DNA of 64,000 nt from the NCBI GenBank assembly GCA_004554385.1, contig SFMO01000127.1, positions 27,322 to 91,321 of the forward strand. Direction: 5' to 3'. The DNA comes from Ruminococcus flavefaciens. GTDB lineage: Bacteria > Bacillota > Clostridia > Oscillospirales > Ruminococcaceae. Every line of letters begins with the position of its first letter. Position 1 is the first letter of the stretch. The notes beneath the pieces are model-generated. The model worked only from the letters and a program-made list of their open reading frames with translations, was not told where the DNA came from and did not search any database. Positions 32,515 through 41,351 of this stretch are shown one piece after another. Made by a program: the position numbers and the translations under genes.

Positions 32515-33630
32515 ATGAGAAAATACGTCGAAAAAGCTTTGAAAGCGGTTGAAATATCAGCTGTCGCTGCTGCCTTTCTGTTCTGTCTTACAGATGCAGG
32601 GGCAGCTGCAGAAGCCGTGGCGGAGAGTATTTACCGCTGCATAAATACAGTGATACCTTCTCTGTTTGCGATGATGATAGTATCCTCACTGATGACAGAA
32701 AGCGGGGTACTGAGTCTGATGCCGCGCTGTATCGGCAGGTTCGGAAGACTTGTTTTCGGCATGGAGGAAAGTGTTTTCCCCATATTCACTTTCGGCATGC
32801 TTGCAGGCTATCCTGTGGGAGTGAAAATGCTCTGTGATGAATACTCCCGGGGCAGGCTGACAAGGAAACGTGCCGAGCTCCTTTCGGGGCTGTGCTTCGG
32901 AGCAGGTCCTGCATTCATTTTTGGCTGTATCTCACAGCAGTTATACTCGTCACGCTGTGCAGGACTTATTATTCTCATATCGACTATCTCAGCAAATCTC
33001 ATTCTTGCATTGTTAATGTCAGTGCCGCTGCGCAGGACTGCATCAGCAGTCAGCAGTCCGTGCAGAGTCAGCATATCATCTGATATGCTGACAGACTGCA
33101 TACTGCGCAGCGGCAGAGCTATGGGGAATATATGTATTATGATAGCCGCGTTCGCGGCTGCGAACGCGGCACTTGACCGTATGGGCGTGTCGGCAGCAGC
33201 AGGGGAGCTTCTTATGAAGCTCCCCGACCTTCGCCGCATTCGCGGCGAAGTGACAGTCGCCTCAGTTCTTGATGTTACAAATATCAGCAGATTTCCCTGC
33301 GGCGACTGGCTGCTGCTGCCTTGTATAAGCGCCCTTACCTCATTTGGCGGAGTATGCGTACTGTTTCAGCTAAGGGCGCTGACCGCAGGAAAGCTTTCGC
33401 TGAAGCCATTTATAATAATGAGAGCTGCCGCAGCTTTGCTGAGTTACCTTATTTGCAGACTCATATTTCCATTTTTTATCGGTTCAGAGGCAACCGAGGC
33501 GTCGGTATCACGGATAAGCAGTTCCTCGTCAGGGACAGTCGTTCCGTCGGTAATGCTTATCATAATGACAGTAATGCTTATGCTGGAGTTCAGTGAAAAA
33601 AGCAGCTTACAGCACACAAAAAGCTGCTGA
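32515..33630 (+). CDS. YlbJ-like sporulation integral membrane protein (nucleoside-recognition family)
   Basis: The 371-aa protein has about eight membrane spans and the YlbJ patterns RCINTVIPSLFAMMIVS and GYPVGVKMLCDEYSRGRLT, and FGAGPAFIFGCIS. YlbJ is needed for spore cortex formation in Bacillus. It diverges from yqfC with a 58-base gap. ATG 32515 follows GGGGTGA by 5 bases. The centre of the gene contains several perfect inverted repeats, unusual for coding DNA. Assignment by motif; divergence from B. subtilis YlbJ is considerable. Confidence 0.72.
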   Translation: MRKYVEKALKAVEISAVAAAFLFCLTDAGAAAEAVAESIYRCINTVIPSLFAMMIVSSLMTESGVLSLMPRCIGRFGRLVFGMEESVFPIFTFGMLAGYPVGVKMLCDEYSRGRLTRKRAELLSGLCFGAGPAFIFGCISQQLYSSRCAGLIILISTISANLILALLMSVPLRRTASAVSSPCRVSISSDMLTDCILRSGRAMGNICIMIAAFAAANAALDRMGVSAAAGELLMKLPDLRRIRGEVTVASVLDVTNISRFPCGDWLLLPCISALTSFGGVCVLFQLRALTAGKLSLKPFIIMRAAAALLSYLICRLIFPFFIGSEATEASVSRISSSSSGTVVPSVMLIIMTVMLMLEFSEKSSLQHTKSC

Positions 33631-33684
33631 AAGTTGAAATATTTGTGTACAGTGCCAAAAATTGTGAAAGCTTGCAGAAAAGGC

Positions 33685-33712
33685 TTGATTTATTGTAAAA
33701 AGGTGGTAAAAT
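33685..33712 (+). promoter_or_regulatory. groES promoter
   Basis: TTGATT (33685-33690), 16-base spacer, TAAAAT (33707-33712) with TGG before it. The -10 box abuts the CIRCE operator, fitting HrcA repression. Confidence 0.65.
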
Positions 33713-33716
33713 ATAA

Positions 33717-33743
33717 TTAGCACTCGGAGAGAAAGAGTGCTAA
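33717..33743 (+). promoter_or_regulatory. CIRCE operator (HrcA binding site)
   Basis: TTAGCACTC (33717-33725), nine bases, GAGTGCTAA (33735-33743): an exact CIRCE inverted repeat immediately downstream of the groES promoter. HrcA repression of groESL in unstressed cells is established knowledge; no hrcA gene is in the window. Confidence 0.95.
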
Positions 33744-33781
33744 ACTAAACTGTTAATTATTATTTTTAGGAGGTATATATC

Positions 33782-34054
33782 ATGACTATCAAACCTTTAC
33801 AGGACAGAGTAGTTGTTAAAATGGTCGAGGCAGAGGAGACCACAAAGAGCGGTATCATTCTTTCAGGTTCCGCAAAGGAAAAGCCTGAGGTAGCTGAGGT
33901 CGTTGAGGTAGGTCCCGGAACCTCTGATGTTAAAATGGAAGTAAAGAAGGGCGACAAGGTGCTCATCTCAAAGTATTCAGGCACAAATGTAAAGCTTGAA
34001 GGCGAGGAGTTCATCATCGTAAAGATGGAAGACATTCTCGCTACTGTTAAGTAA
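33782..34054 (+). CDS. groES: Co-chaperonin GroES
   Basis: The 90-aa protein begins MTIKPLQDRVVVKMVEAEET and has the mobile-loop segment TTKSGIILSGSAKEKP and VGPGTSD. It caps GroEL. SD AGGAGG before the ATG. Its mRNA also carries groEL, separated by a palindromic repeat. Confidence 0.97.
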   Translation: MTIKPLQDRVVVKMVEAEETTKSGIILSGSAKEKPEVAEVVEVGPGTSDVKMEVKKGDKVLISKYSGTNVKLEGEEFIIVKMEDILATVK

Positions 34055-34061
34055 GAACTAT

Positions 34062-34137
34062 TGTAGGGAACGCCGTCCCCGGCGTTCCGAATATACAAAT
34101 GACTTATGCATGGAACGGCGAGGCGCCGTTCACTACA
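34062..34137. repeat. Palindromic interspersed repeat, copy 1 (groES-groEL spacer)
   Basis: A 76-base element with ends TGTAGGGAACG and CACTACA, internally folding as two hairpins (GGAACGCCG/CGGCGTTCC and GAACGGCG/CGCCGTTC). It resembles copy 2 at 46015-46088, which has the same TGTAGGG...CTACA ends. It occupies most of the groES-groEL gap, where it could affect transcript stability or the GroES:GroEL ratio. Confidence 0.75.
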
Positions 34138-34169
34138 GATTTAAATATAATTAAAAGGAGAATAATATC

Positions 34170-35792
34170 ATGGCTAAGGATATAAAGTACGGCGAAGACG
34201 CAAGAAAGTCACTTCAGGCAGGTATCGACAAGCTTGCTGATACTGTAAGAATAACAATGGGACCAAAGGGCAGAAACGTAGTTCTTGACAAGAAGTTCGG
34301 CGCTCCCCTTATCACAAATGACGGTGTTACTATCGCCAAGGACATCGAGCTTGAGGACGCTTTCGAGAACATGGGCGCACAGCTCGTAAAGGAAGTTGCT
34401 ACAAAGACAAATGACGCTGCAGGCGACGGTACTACAACTGCAACTCTTCTCGCTCAGACTATCGTTCGCGAGGGTATGAAGAACATTGCAGCAGGTGCTA
34501 ATCCTATGGTGCTCAAGAAGGGTATCGCAAAGGCTGTTGATGTTGCTGTAAAGGCTATCATTGACAACTCAAAGGCTGTACAGGGCACAGAGGATATCGC
34601 TAAGGTAGGTACAGTTTCTTCTGCTGACGAAAATGTTGGTAAGCTCATTGCAGAGGCTATGGAAAAGGTAACTTCTGACGGCGTTATCACTATCGAGGAA
34701 GGCAAGACTGCTGAGACCTACAGCGAGGTAGTTGAGGGTATGCAGTTCGACAGAGGCTACATCTCACCTTACATGGTTACAGATACAGATAAGATGGAAG
34801 CTGTTTACGACGATGCTTTCATTCTTATCACTGATAAGAAGATCTCTTCTATCCAGGAGATCCTTCCACTTCTCGAGCAGATCGTAAAGATGGGCAAGAA
34901 GCTCGTTATTATTGCAGAGGACGTTGAGGGCGAGGCTCTCACAACAATTATCCTCAATAACCTCAGAGGCACATTCAAGGTTGCAGCTGTAAAGGCTCCC
35001 GGCTTTGGTGACAGACGTAAGGAAATGCTCAAGGATATTGCAGTTCTCACAGGCGGCGAGGTTATCTCATCTGAGCTTGGTCTTGAACTCAGCGAGACAA
35101 CAATCCAGCAGCTCGGTCAGGCTAAGCAGGTAGTTATCCAGAAGGAGAATACTATCATCGTTGACGGTGCAGGCGACAAGAAGGCTATCGAGTCAAGAGT
35201 TCACCAGATCCGTGCAGCTATCGAGACAACAACATCTGATTTCGACCGCGAAAAGCTCCAGGAGAGACTTGCTAAGCTTGCAGGCGGTGTTGCAGTTATC
35301 AAGGTAGGTGCTGCTACTGAGATCGAAATGAAGGAAAAGAAGCTCCGTATCGAGGACGCTCTTGCAGCTACAAAGGCAGCTGTTGAAGAGGGTATCGTAG
35401 CAGGCGGCGGTACAGCATTCGTAAACGCTATGCCAGCTGTTAACAAGCTTGTTCCTACACTTGAAGGCGACGAAAAGACAGGCGCTAAGATAATCCTCAA
35501 GGCTCTTGAAGCTCCTGTACGTCAGATCGCTGAGAACGCAGGTCTTGAGGGCAGCGTTATCGTTGACAAGATCGTTCGTTCACGCAAGGTAGGCTACGGC
35601 TTCGATGCTTACAACGAGGTTTACACAGATATGATACCTGCTGGTATCGTTGATCCTACTAAGGTAACAAGAAGCGCACTCCAGAACGCAGCTTCTGTAG
35701 CTTCAATGGTTCTTACAACTGAGAGCCTTGTAGCTGATATCAAGGAAGATGCTCCTGCAGCTCCTGCAATGCCTGCTGGCGGAATGTATTAA
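34170..35792 (+). CDS. groEL: Chaperonin GroEL
   Basis: The 540-aa protein opens MAKDIKYGEDARKSLQAG and contains GPKGRNVVLDKKFGAP and DGTTTATLLAQ, with the equatorial ATP residues; it ends APAMPAGGMY, the short form of the GGM tail. It forms the folding chamber with GroES. AAAAGGAG precedes the ATG. A strong terminator follows. Confidence 0.98.
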   Translation: MAKDIKYGEDARKSLQAGIDKLADTVRITMGPKGRNVVLDKKFGAPLITNDGVTIAKDIELEDAFENMGAQLVKEVATKTNDAAGDGTTTATLLAQTIVREGMKNIAAGANPMVLKKGIAKAVDVAVKAIIDNSKAVQGTEDIAKVGTVSSADENVGKLIAEAMEKVTSDGVITIEEGKTAETYSEVVEGMQFDRGYISPYMVTDTDKMEAVYDDAFILITDKKISSIQEILPLLEQIVKMGKKLVIIAEDVEGEALTTIILNNLRGTFKVAAVKAPGFGDRRKEMLKDIAVLTGGEVISSELGLELSETTIQQLGQAKQVVIQKENTIIVDGAGDKKAIESRVHQIRAAIETTTSDFDREKLQERLAKLAGGVAVIKVGAATEIEMKEKKLRIEDALAATKAAVEEGIVAGGGTAFVNAMPAVNKLVPTLEGDEKTGAKIILKALEAPVRQIAENAGLEGSVIVDKIVRSRKVGYGFDAYNEVYTDMIPAGIVDPTKVTRSALQNAASVASMVLTTESLVADIKEDAPAAPAMPAGGMY

Positions 35793-35815
35793 TTAATGCA
35801 TAATGCATAATTAAA

Positions 35816-35846
35816 GGCGAACCCGAATCAGTCGGGTTCGCCTTTT
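35816..35846 (+). terminator. Terminator of groESL
   Basis: GGCGAACCCGA (35816-35826) and TCGGGTTCGCC (35832-35842) are a perfect 11-bp stem with a 5-base loop, followed by TTTT. Confidence 0.9.
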
Positions 35847-35879
35847 GTAATTTTGAGAGAATATATTGAAACGTTTTTA

Positions 35880-36500
35880 TCAGTCGTCAATAAATGTGCT
35901 CTTGTATTCAGCAACTGTTGCCCTGTCTCCGTGACAGTCGACCTCTATATCCTCGTTTCTGATGAGTCTTGCTACTGAATAGAACAGTATAGAATATGCA
36001 ACAGCGTTTACGAGAATACTGAAGTATATCCTTATTCCAAGGATATTTCCGAGCATTCCTGCGAACATTATAGCGATGCATACGATTATCAGGGTTTCAA
36101 GCTTTTTTCTGTCATTGTCAAGCTGAAGGAATGACAGGCATACAAAGCCGGATATTGACGAATGAACTATTGCAAGCAATCTTGAATAGGGCTTGTAGAA
36201 CTCAAATTTACCTGCATTGATCTCAAGGAACATCATAACAGCTTCGAGTATGATATACAGTGTAAGGCAAAGCTTCATAATGTTTCTGAATCTTACTGAC
36301 GAAGAAATGAGCCAGTCGCCGAAAATAAATGCTGCAAATCCGGAGAACTCCAGAGCATATGCCAGGAATTCAAGTATTCCCGACAGCACTGATTTTTCAA
36401 CATATGTCTTGTAGAATATGAAGCAGACTATGCTGAATGCAAGGAAAAGTATATTTCCGATAAAACAGAATTTTATTCCGTTGTTTAGACGTTCATGCAT
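35880..36500 (-). CDS. Multispanning membrane protein of unknown function
   Basis: The 206-aa protein has about six or seven hydrophobic segments with short charged loops, and no motif I recognise. It follows purD on the minus strand with a 10-base gap, so it is probably cotranscribed with purD. It faces groEL tail to tail. Confidence 0.6.
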   Translation of the reverse strand: MHERLNNGIKFCFIGNILFLAFSIVCFIFYKTYVEKSVLSGILEFLAYALEFSGFAAFIFGDWLISSSVRFRNIMKLCLTLYIILEAVMMFLEINAGKFEFYKPYSRLLAIVHSSISGFVCLSFLQLDNDRKKLETLIIVCIAIMFAGMLGNILGIRIYFSILVNAVAYSILFYSVARLIRNEDIEVDCHGDRATVAEYKSTFIDD

Positions 36501-36510
36501 AGCGAGCTCC

Positions 36511-37797
36511 TTAGCCGAGAGCCTTCAGAGCTCTCTGTCCGATGTCTTTTCTGTAGTGAGCGCCATCGAAGCTTATCTTTGCCACGCCCTCATAAGCCTT
36601 ATCGAGAGCAGCCTGTAAGCTGTCGCCCTTGGCAGTAACGCCGATAACGCGTCCGCCGTTGGTGAGGAACTTACCGTCATCTGAAAGCTTGGTGCCTGCA
36701 TGGTAAACGAAGCAGCCTTCTACCTGTCCCTTTTCGTCGAAGCCCTTCATCTCGATGCCCTTTGGATAGCTTTCAGGGTATCCGCCGCTTGCCATGACTA
36801 CGCAGGCGCAGCTGCCCTTATGCCACTTGATGTCTACCTTGTCAAGCTCATGGTTGTAGATAGCCTCGAATATCTCATAGAGGTCAGCGTCCAGCATCGG
36901 GAGAACCACCTGTGTCTCGGGGTCGCCGAAGCGGCAGTTATACTCAATGACCTTAGGTCCTTTGGGAGTTATCATAAGTCCGAAATAGAGACAGCCCTCA
37001 AATGTGCGGCCTTCAGCGTTCATAGCGTTCATAGTAGGAATGAAAATCTTCTCCATACATTCCTTTGCTATATCCTCGGTGTAGCATGGATTAGGAGAAA
37101 TAGTGCCCATACCGCCTGTATTGAGTCCCTGATCGCCGTCGAGAGCGCGCTTATGATCCATTGAAGAGATCATTGGCACCATTGTTTTGCCGTCGGTGAA
37201 GCTGAGAACGGATACCTCGGGACCTGTGAGGAATTCCTCTATAACTATACGTGCAGAGCTCTTACCGAATTTGAGCTCGTCGATCATTTCGTGAACAGCT
37301 GCAACAGCTTCCTTCTCATTCTGAGCGATGATAACGCCCTTACCGAGAGCGAGACCGTCAGCCTTGATAACAGCAGGGTAGCTGTTCTGTTCCTTCAGGT
37401 AAGCGATAGCCTTATCGGATTCAGTGAAGACCTCGTAGAATGCGGTAGGGATATTGTACTTTTTCATAAGCTCCTTGGAGAAAACCTTTGAACCCTCGAT
37501 AATAGCGGCATTTGCCTTGGGACCGAAGGTCATGAAGCCCTCTGCCTGCAGGGCGTCCACCATACCCAGTACCAGCGGATCATCGGGAGCAACAACTACC
37601 ATATCAGGCTTGAGCTCCTTTGCAAGAGCAACAACGCCGTCAACATCTGTAGCGCCTACATTGAAGCACTCAGCATATTTTGAGATACCGCCGTTTCCGG
37701 GGGTGCAGTAGAGCTTTCCGACATTGGGGCTCTCAGCCAGCTTCATTATAATGGCGTGTTCGCGTCCGCCGCCGCCTACTACTAAAACGTTCTTCAT
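36511..37797 (-). CDS. purD: Phosphoribosylamine-glycine ligase
   Basis: The 428-aa ATP-grasp enzyme makes GAR, step 2 of purine synthesis. It opens MKNVLVVGGGGREHAIIMKL, and has GPEVSVLSFTDG and RFGDPETQVVLP. ATG 37797 follows CAGGAGG by 10 bases; the upstream extension lacks an RBS. It is the last purine gene of the scattered minus-strand island in this window. Confidence 0.97.
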   Translation of the reverse strand: MKNVLVVGGGGREHAIIMKLAESPNVGKLYCTPGNGGISKYAECFNVGATDVDGVVALAKELKPDMVVVAPDDPLVLGMVDALQAEGFMTFGPKANAAIIEGSKVFSKELMKKYNIPTAFYEVFTESDKAIAYLKEQNSYPAVIKADGLALGKGVIIAQNEKEAVAAVHEMIDELKFGKSSARIVIEEFLTGPEVSVLSFTDGKTMVPMISSMDHKRALDGDQGLNTGGMGTISPNPCYTEDIAKECMEKIFIPTMNAMNAEGRTFEGCLYFGLMITPKGPKVIEYNCRFGDPETQVVLPMLDADLYEIFEAIYNHELDKVDIKWHKGSCACVVMASGGYPESYPKGIEMKGFDEKGQVEGCFVYHAGTKLSDDGKFLTNGGRVIGVTAKGDSLQAALDKAYEGVAKISFDGAHYRKDIGQRALKALG

Positions 37798-37819
37798 TGG
37801 AAAATTCCTCCTGATATAT

Positions 37820-38359
37820 TTAAGATAAAGTATTTTCGCTGTCAGTATTTCCGCTGCAATTATTCGGATAAACAGGCTGTTCAGCGCCGTTGTACAGTTC
37901 AATGGCTCCGCAGCAGTAAAGGATTATGGTCGCAGCAGTGGAAAACAGCCCGGTAACAGCTCTCGGGGTGCTGAGTATTGATAAAACAGCTGTCTCATTT
38001 AAAGAAGTGAGTCTGGAAAGAATTGGGGCGCTTATAATGGATATAACAGATGACAGCAGCGAAAAAGCTGCTGTGAGAATTATAGTTATAAGACCGCGCT
38101 GCTTTTGCAGATCTTTTTTGCTGATGTTATAAACTGCGAGTATGGATTTTGGCAGAAGTGCTATGACGAGCATAACTGCGGAAAAAATTACAGAAACCGC
38201 GGAAAGCTTCTGATCTCTCAGAATATCGCCGTAAAACATCATATAGAAAAGTCTTTGCAGGGGATTACAGCATAATATGACCATATCCAGCACAAACTTT
38301 ATTGCAAAAAATGCTGCTGCCAATCGCAGAGCAGTATCAATTGATCGTTTTCTTTTCAT
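37820..38359 (-). CDS. Small membrane protein, paralogue of the adjacent gene
   Basis: The 179-aa protein has about four membrane spans and ends with a Cys-containing hydrophobic segment (ILYCCGAIELYNGA). That end closely matches the next gene's CCCGAVEIYGG, so the two are tandem paralogues. No family recognised. It lies between purD and the lipoprotein gene. Confidence 0.6.
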   Translation of the reverse strand: MKRKRSIDTALRLAAAFFAIKFVLDMVILCCNPLQRLFYMMFYGDILRDQKLSAVSVIFSAVMLVIALLPKSILAVYNISKKDLQKQRGLITIILTAAFSLLSSVISIISAPILSRLTSLNETAVLSILSTPRAVTGLFSTAATIILYCCGAIELYNGAEQPVYPNNCSGNTDSENTLS

Positions 38360-38371
38360 TTTTATGTCCTT

Positions 38372-38878
38372 TTATGTATGTTTTGAGTCTGCCAGTGATC
38401 CTCCGTATATTTCCACCGCACCGCAGCAGCATATCATTATCAGAGCTGCACAGCTCAGCAGACCTGTCATGCTTCTGACTGAATTCATAGCTGTTATCAT
38501 GGAAGTAATGATCTCGTCGTATTTTTTTGTGAGATACTTCAGAACATAGCTATGAAGGAAAACAGACGAAAGAAAATCCACAAGAAATATTGTCCCTGCG
38601 GCTGCGACTGTGGATTTGCCGCGCTTTTTTGTCATATCAGTCTTTACGTAGTTTACTGCTGAAAGGATGCCTATTGGTGCTGAGATAATAATGGCTTCGA
38701 TAATGAGTCCTAATTTTATATCTGTTGGCAGAACGTCTTTCTGTACACCAACGCCGAAAAGAGCTGTCTGTACTGAATAGTGATTGTTCAGCACAAAGAA
38801 GATATCCAGCGCAAGTTTGGTAATTGAGAAAAGAACTGCGATTAGTTGTGTGACTCTTAGTGTATTTGGTTTTGACAT
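38372..38878 (-). CDS. Small membrane protein, tandem paralogue
   Basis: The 168-aa protein has about four membrane spans; its C-terminal half (TGLLSCAALIMICCCGAVEI) parallels that of its neighbour at 37820-38359. A gene duplication is the simple reading. Function unknown. The gap between them is 12 bases. Confidence 0.6.
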   Translation of the reverse strand: MSKPNTLRVTQLIAVLFSITKLALDIFFVLNNHYSVQTALFGVGVQKDVLPTDIKLGLIIEAIIISAPIGILSAVNYVKTDMTKKRGKSTVAAAGTIFLVDFLSSVFLHSYVLKYLTKKYDEIITSMITAMNSVRSMTGLLSCAALIMICCCGAVEIYGGSLADSKHT

Positions 38879-38890
38879 TGTTTCTCCTTA

Positions 38891-39406
38891 TTATTTGTAT
38901 TTCAGATGTTTTACGTGTCTGTCCTCGTCGATTCCGAGAGCGGCTGCTGTACATACCAACACAAGAGCTCCCACAAGGAAAATGCCGAAGAAGAAATTGA
39001 TATATTCAGTGCGCTGTATGAGCCAGCCTTCCGAGATATGTGATGTTATAGATGAGCGGGAGATAAGTACAGCGATGATATGCTCTGCGATAAAGCCTGC
39101 TATCCAGAGTGCGGGAGCGGCTTTCAGTGTGCGTTTGCATCTCTTTGCAGAGAATGCCCAGCCCACACAACTAAGTATATATACGGTGAAAGGGAGCCAT
39201 ACTGTCTCTGACAGACAGAGCAGTGCCCTGCACTTGCCCGAAATGTGCATATCGGGGTGAGAAGCAGCGAATGCTTCACTTGCTGCGGCATTGAATACCG
39301 AACCGGAAAAAAGATAGGAAATAATTGCCAGAATGATATAAAAAGCACATAAAACAGCAGCAGCTATATAGAGCTTTTCAAGCTTTATGGAATTATAGTT
39401 TCCCAT
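38891..39406 (-). CDS. Multispanning membrane protein of unknown function
   Basis: The 171-aa protein begins MGNYNSIKLEKLYIAAAVLC and has about four membrane spans. ATG 39406 follows AGGGGGAG by 6-7 bases; a longer reading to 39493 has no RBS. It has a similar size and topology to the two proteins downstream, forming a three-gene membrane cluster, but I see no close sequence match. Confidence 0.55.
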   Translation of the reverse strand: MGNYNSIKLEKLYIAAAVLCAFYIILAIISYLFSGSVFNAAASEAFAASHPDMHISGKCRALLCLSETVWLPFTVYILSCVGWAFSAKRCKRTLKAAPALWIAGFIAEHIIAVLISRSSITSHISEGWLIQRTEYINFFFGIFLVGALVLVCTAAALGIDEDRHVKHLKYK

Positions 39407-39498
39407 TATATCTCCCCCTAAAACGATATAACATGCAGTATTGATCTGTATCTCATACAAGTATAGTATAACATAACCTATGGAATAATGCAAGAGAT

Positions 39499-40080
39499 TT
39501 ATTTCTGGTTTTCAGTAAGCTTTATGGTGGTGAAAAGGTCAGAAATTTTATTTTCGACTAAACCGAAATTGGAGCTTTCGGCGTATGCGCAGAGGTACCT
39601 GTCGCCGTAGTCTGCAAAATAGTTTCTTCCGTGGATATTTTCATCAATAGCCCATTCATAGTAATAAAAAGTCATAGCAGAAGTAGCAGCTGCTCCTGTG
39701 AAGATTATATCGTCATTATTGTTGTTCATAACGATATCCTGTGCGCTTTTTCCGCCGTGGTCATCATCTGAAACGTAGAAGCTTATTCCGCAGCTGTTTA
39801 TGTCCTTGTTGACTATCAGTTGAAGGTCGCAGGTGGCATCGGCCTGAGAGCCGCTGAACTTCCATATATTCGGGTCTGCATACAGTGAGAAGCCGTCGCC
39901 GCTGTATGTGCCGTTTTCGTATTTTGCATTACTGCGGACATTCCCGGCAAGAACGGACTTTGATGCGGCTTCTGTGTTGCTTTCCGACGGAGGCGTGATA
40001 CTGTCCTTGTCAGTACAGCTTCCCAGTGTGAACAGAAGCAGCGAAGCTGCCATAACAGCCGATATACTGTGTTTTTTCAT
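39499..40080 (-). CDS. Secreted lipoprotein of unknown function
   Basis: The 193-aa protein begins MKKHSISAVMAASLLLFTLG then SC, a lipobox with lipidated C21, followed by a Ser/Glu-rich stretch. The remainder is an unassigned soluble domain with NDDIIFTGAAATSAMTFYY. ATG 40080 follows GGAGAG. Its position is just downstream of the AICAR transformylase gene. Confidence 0.65.
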   Translation of the reverse strand: MKKHSISAVMAASLLLFTLGSCTDKDSITPPSESNTEAASKSVLAGNVRSNAKYENGTYSGDGFSLYADPNIWKFSGSQADATCDLQLIVNKDINSCGISFYVSDDDHGGKSAQDIVMNNNNDDIIFTGAAATSAMTFYYYEWAIDENIHGRNYFADYGDRYLCAYAESSNFGLVENKISDLFTTIKLTENQK

Positions 40081-40136
40081 AATATCTCTCCATAGTATAA
40101 GGCTGCGGTCATATACTGACCGCAGCCCATAGGTCA

Positions 40137-41318
40137 TTAGTGGTGGAACAGGCGGATACCTGTGAATGCCATTGCTATGTTGTACTTGTTGCAGGTCTCG
40201 ATAACGTTGTCATCACGGATAGAACCGCCGGGCTCTGCAATGTACTCAACGCCTGACTTCTTAGCACGTTCGATGTTGTCACCGAAGGGGAAGAAAGCGT
40301 CTGAACCGAGGCAAACGCCTGTGTTCTTTGCGAGCCATGCCTTCTTTTCCTCCCGAGTGAATACAGCAGGCTTTACCTTGAAGATACGCTGCCACTCGCC
40401 CTCGCGGAGAACGTCCTCGTACTCGTCGCCGATGTAAACGTCGATAGCGTTATCACGGTCTGCACGGCGGATATCGTCAACGAACTGGAGTCCCATTACC
40501 TGTGGAGACTGTCTGAGCCACCAGTTGTCAGCCTTCTGACCTGCAAGACGTGTGCAGTGGATACGTGACTGCTGTCCTGCACCGATACCGATAGCCTGTC
40601 CGTCCTTTACGTAGCAAACGGAGTTGGATTGTGTGTACTTCAGTGTGATAAGTGAGATAAGGAGGTCGTCCTTCTTATCGTCGGGGATATTTTTGTTATC
40701 TGTAACTACATTAGCGAGAAGCTCACGGTTGATGTCAAGCTCATTGCGTCCCTGCTCGAAGGAAACGCCGTATACCTGTTTTGTTTCGATAGGAGCGGGC
40801 TTGTAGCTCTCGTCCATTTTGAGTATGCAGTAAGTACCCTTTCTCTTTGACTTGAGGATTTCAAGAGCTTCTGGCTCATAGTCTGGAGCTATAATGCCGT
40901 CTGAAACCTCACGCTGTATCATCTTGGCTGTGCATACGTCTACCTTGTCTGAGAGAGCGATGAAATCGCCGTAAGAGGACATTCTGTCAGCACCTCTTGC
41001 TCTTGCGTAAGCGCTTGCAAGGGGAGTGAGCTCACCAAGATCGTCTACCCAGTAGATCTTCTTGAGGTCATCGCTGAGAGGTCTGCCGATAGCAGCACCC
41101 GCAGGTGAAACGTGCTTGAAGGAAGTAGCTGCGCACATACCTGTAGCAGCCTTCAGCTCCTTAACCAGCTGCCAGCCGTTGAAGGCGTCAAGAAGGTTTA
41201 TATATCCGGGCTTGCCGCAGAGCACCTCGATAGGGAGCTCGCTGCCGTCAGCCATATAGACTCTTGAAGGCTTCTGATTTGGGTTACAGCCGTATTTTAA
41301 CTGCATTTCATTTGACAT
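40137..41318 (-). CDS. purH: Stand-alone AICAR transformylase (PurH C-terminal activity only)
   Basis: The 393-aa protein aligns with the formyltransferase half of bifunctional PurH: LKYGCNPNQKPSRVYM, FKHVSPAGAAIG, TLKYTQSNSVCYVKDGQAIG and GSDAFFPFGDNIERA. It transfers formyl to AICAR. The roughly 200-aa N-terminal IMP cyclohydrolase domain is absent. A separate PurO-type cyclohydrolase gene lies two genes upstream, completing the pathway. Confidence 0.93.
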   Translation of the reverse strand: MSNEMQLKYGCNPNQKPSRVYMADGSELPIEVLCGKPGYINLLDAFNGWQLVKELKAATGMCAATSFKHVSPAGAAIGRPLSDDLKKIYWVDDLGELTPLASAYARARGADRMSSYGDFIALSDKVDVCTAKMIQREVSDGIIAPDYEPEALEILKSKRKGTYCILKMDESYKPAPIETKQVYGVSFEQGRNELDINRELLANVVTDNKNIPDDKKDDLLISLITLKYTQSNSVCYVKDGQAIGIGAGQQSRIHCTRLAGQKADNWWLRQSPQVMGLQFVDDIRRADRDNAIDVYIGDEYEDVLREGEWQRIFKVKPAVFTREEKKAWLAKNTGVCLGSDAFFPFGDNIERAKKSGVEYIAEPGGSIRDDNVIETCNKYNIAMAFTGIRLFHH

Positions 41319-41351
41319 TGTTAATGTCCTCCTTATATTAATTCATAATTC

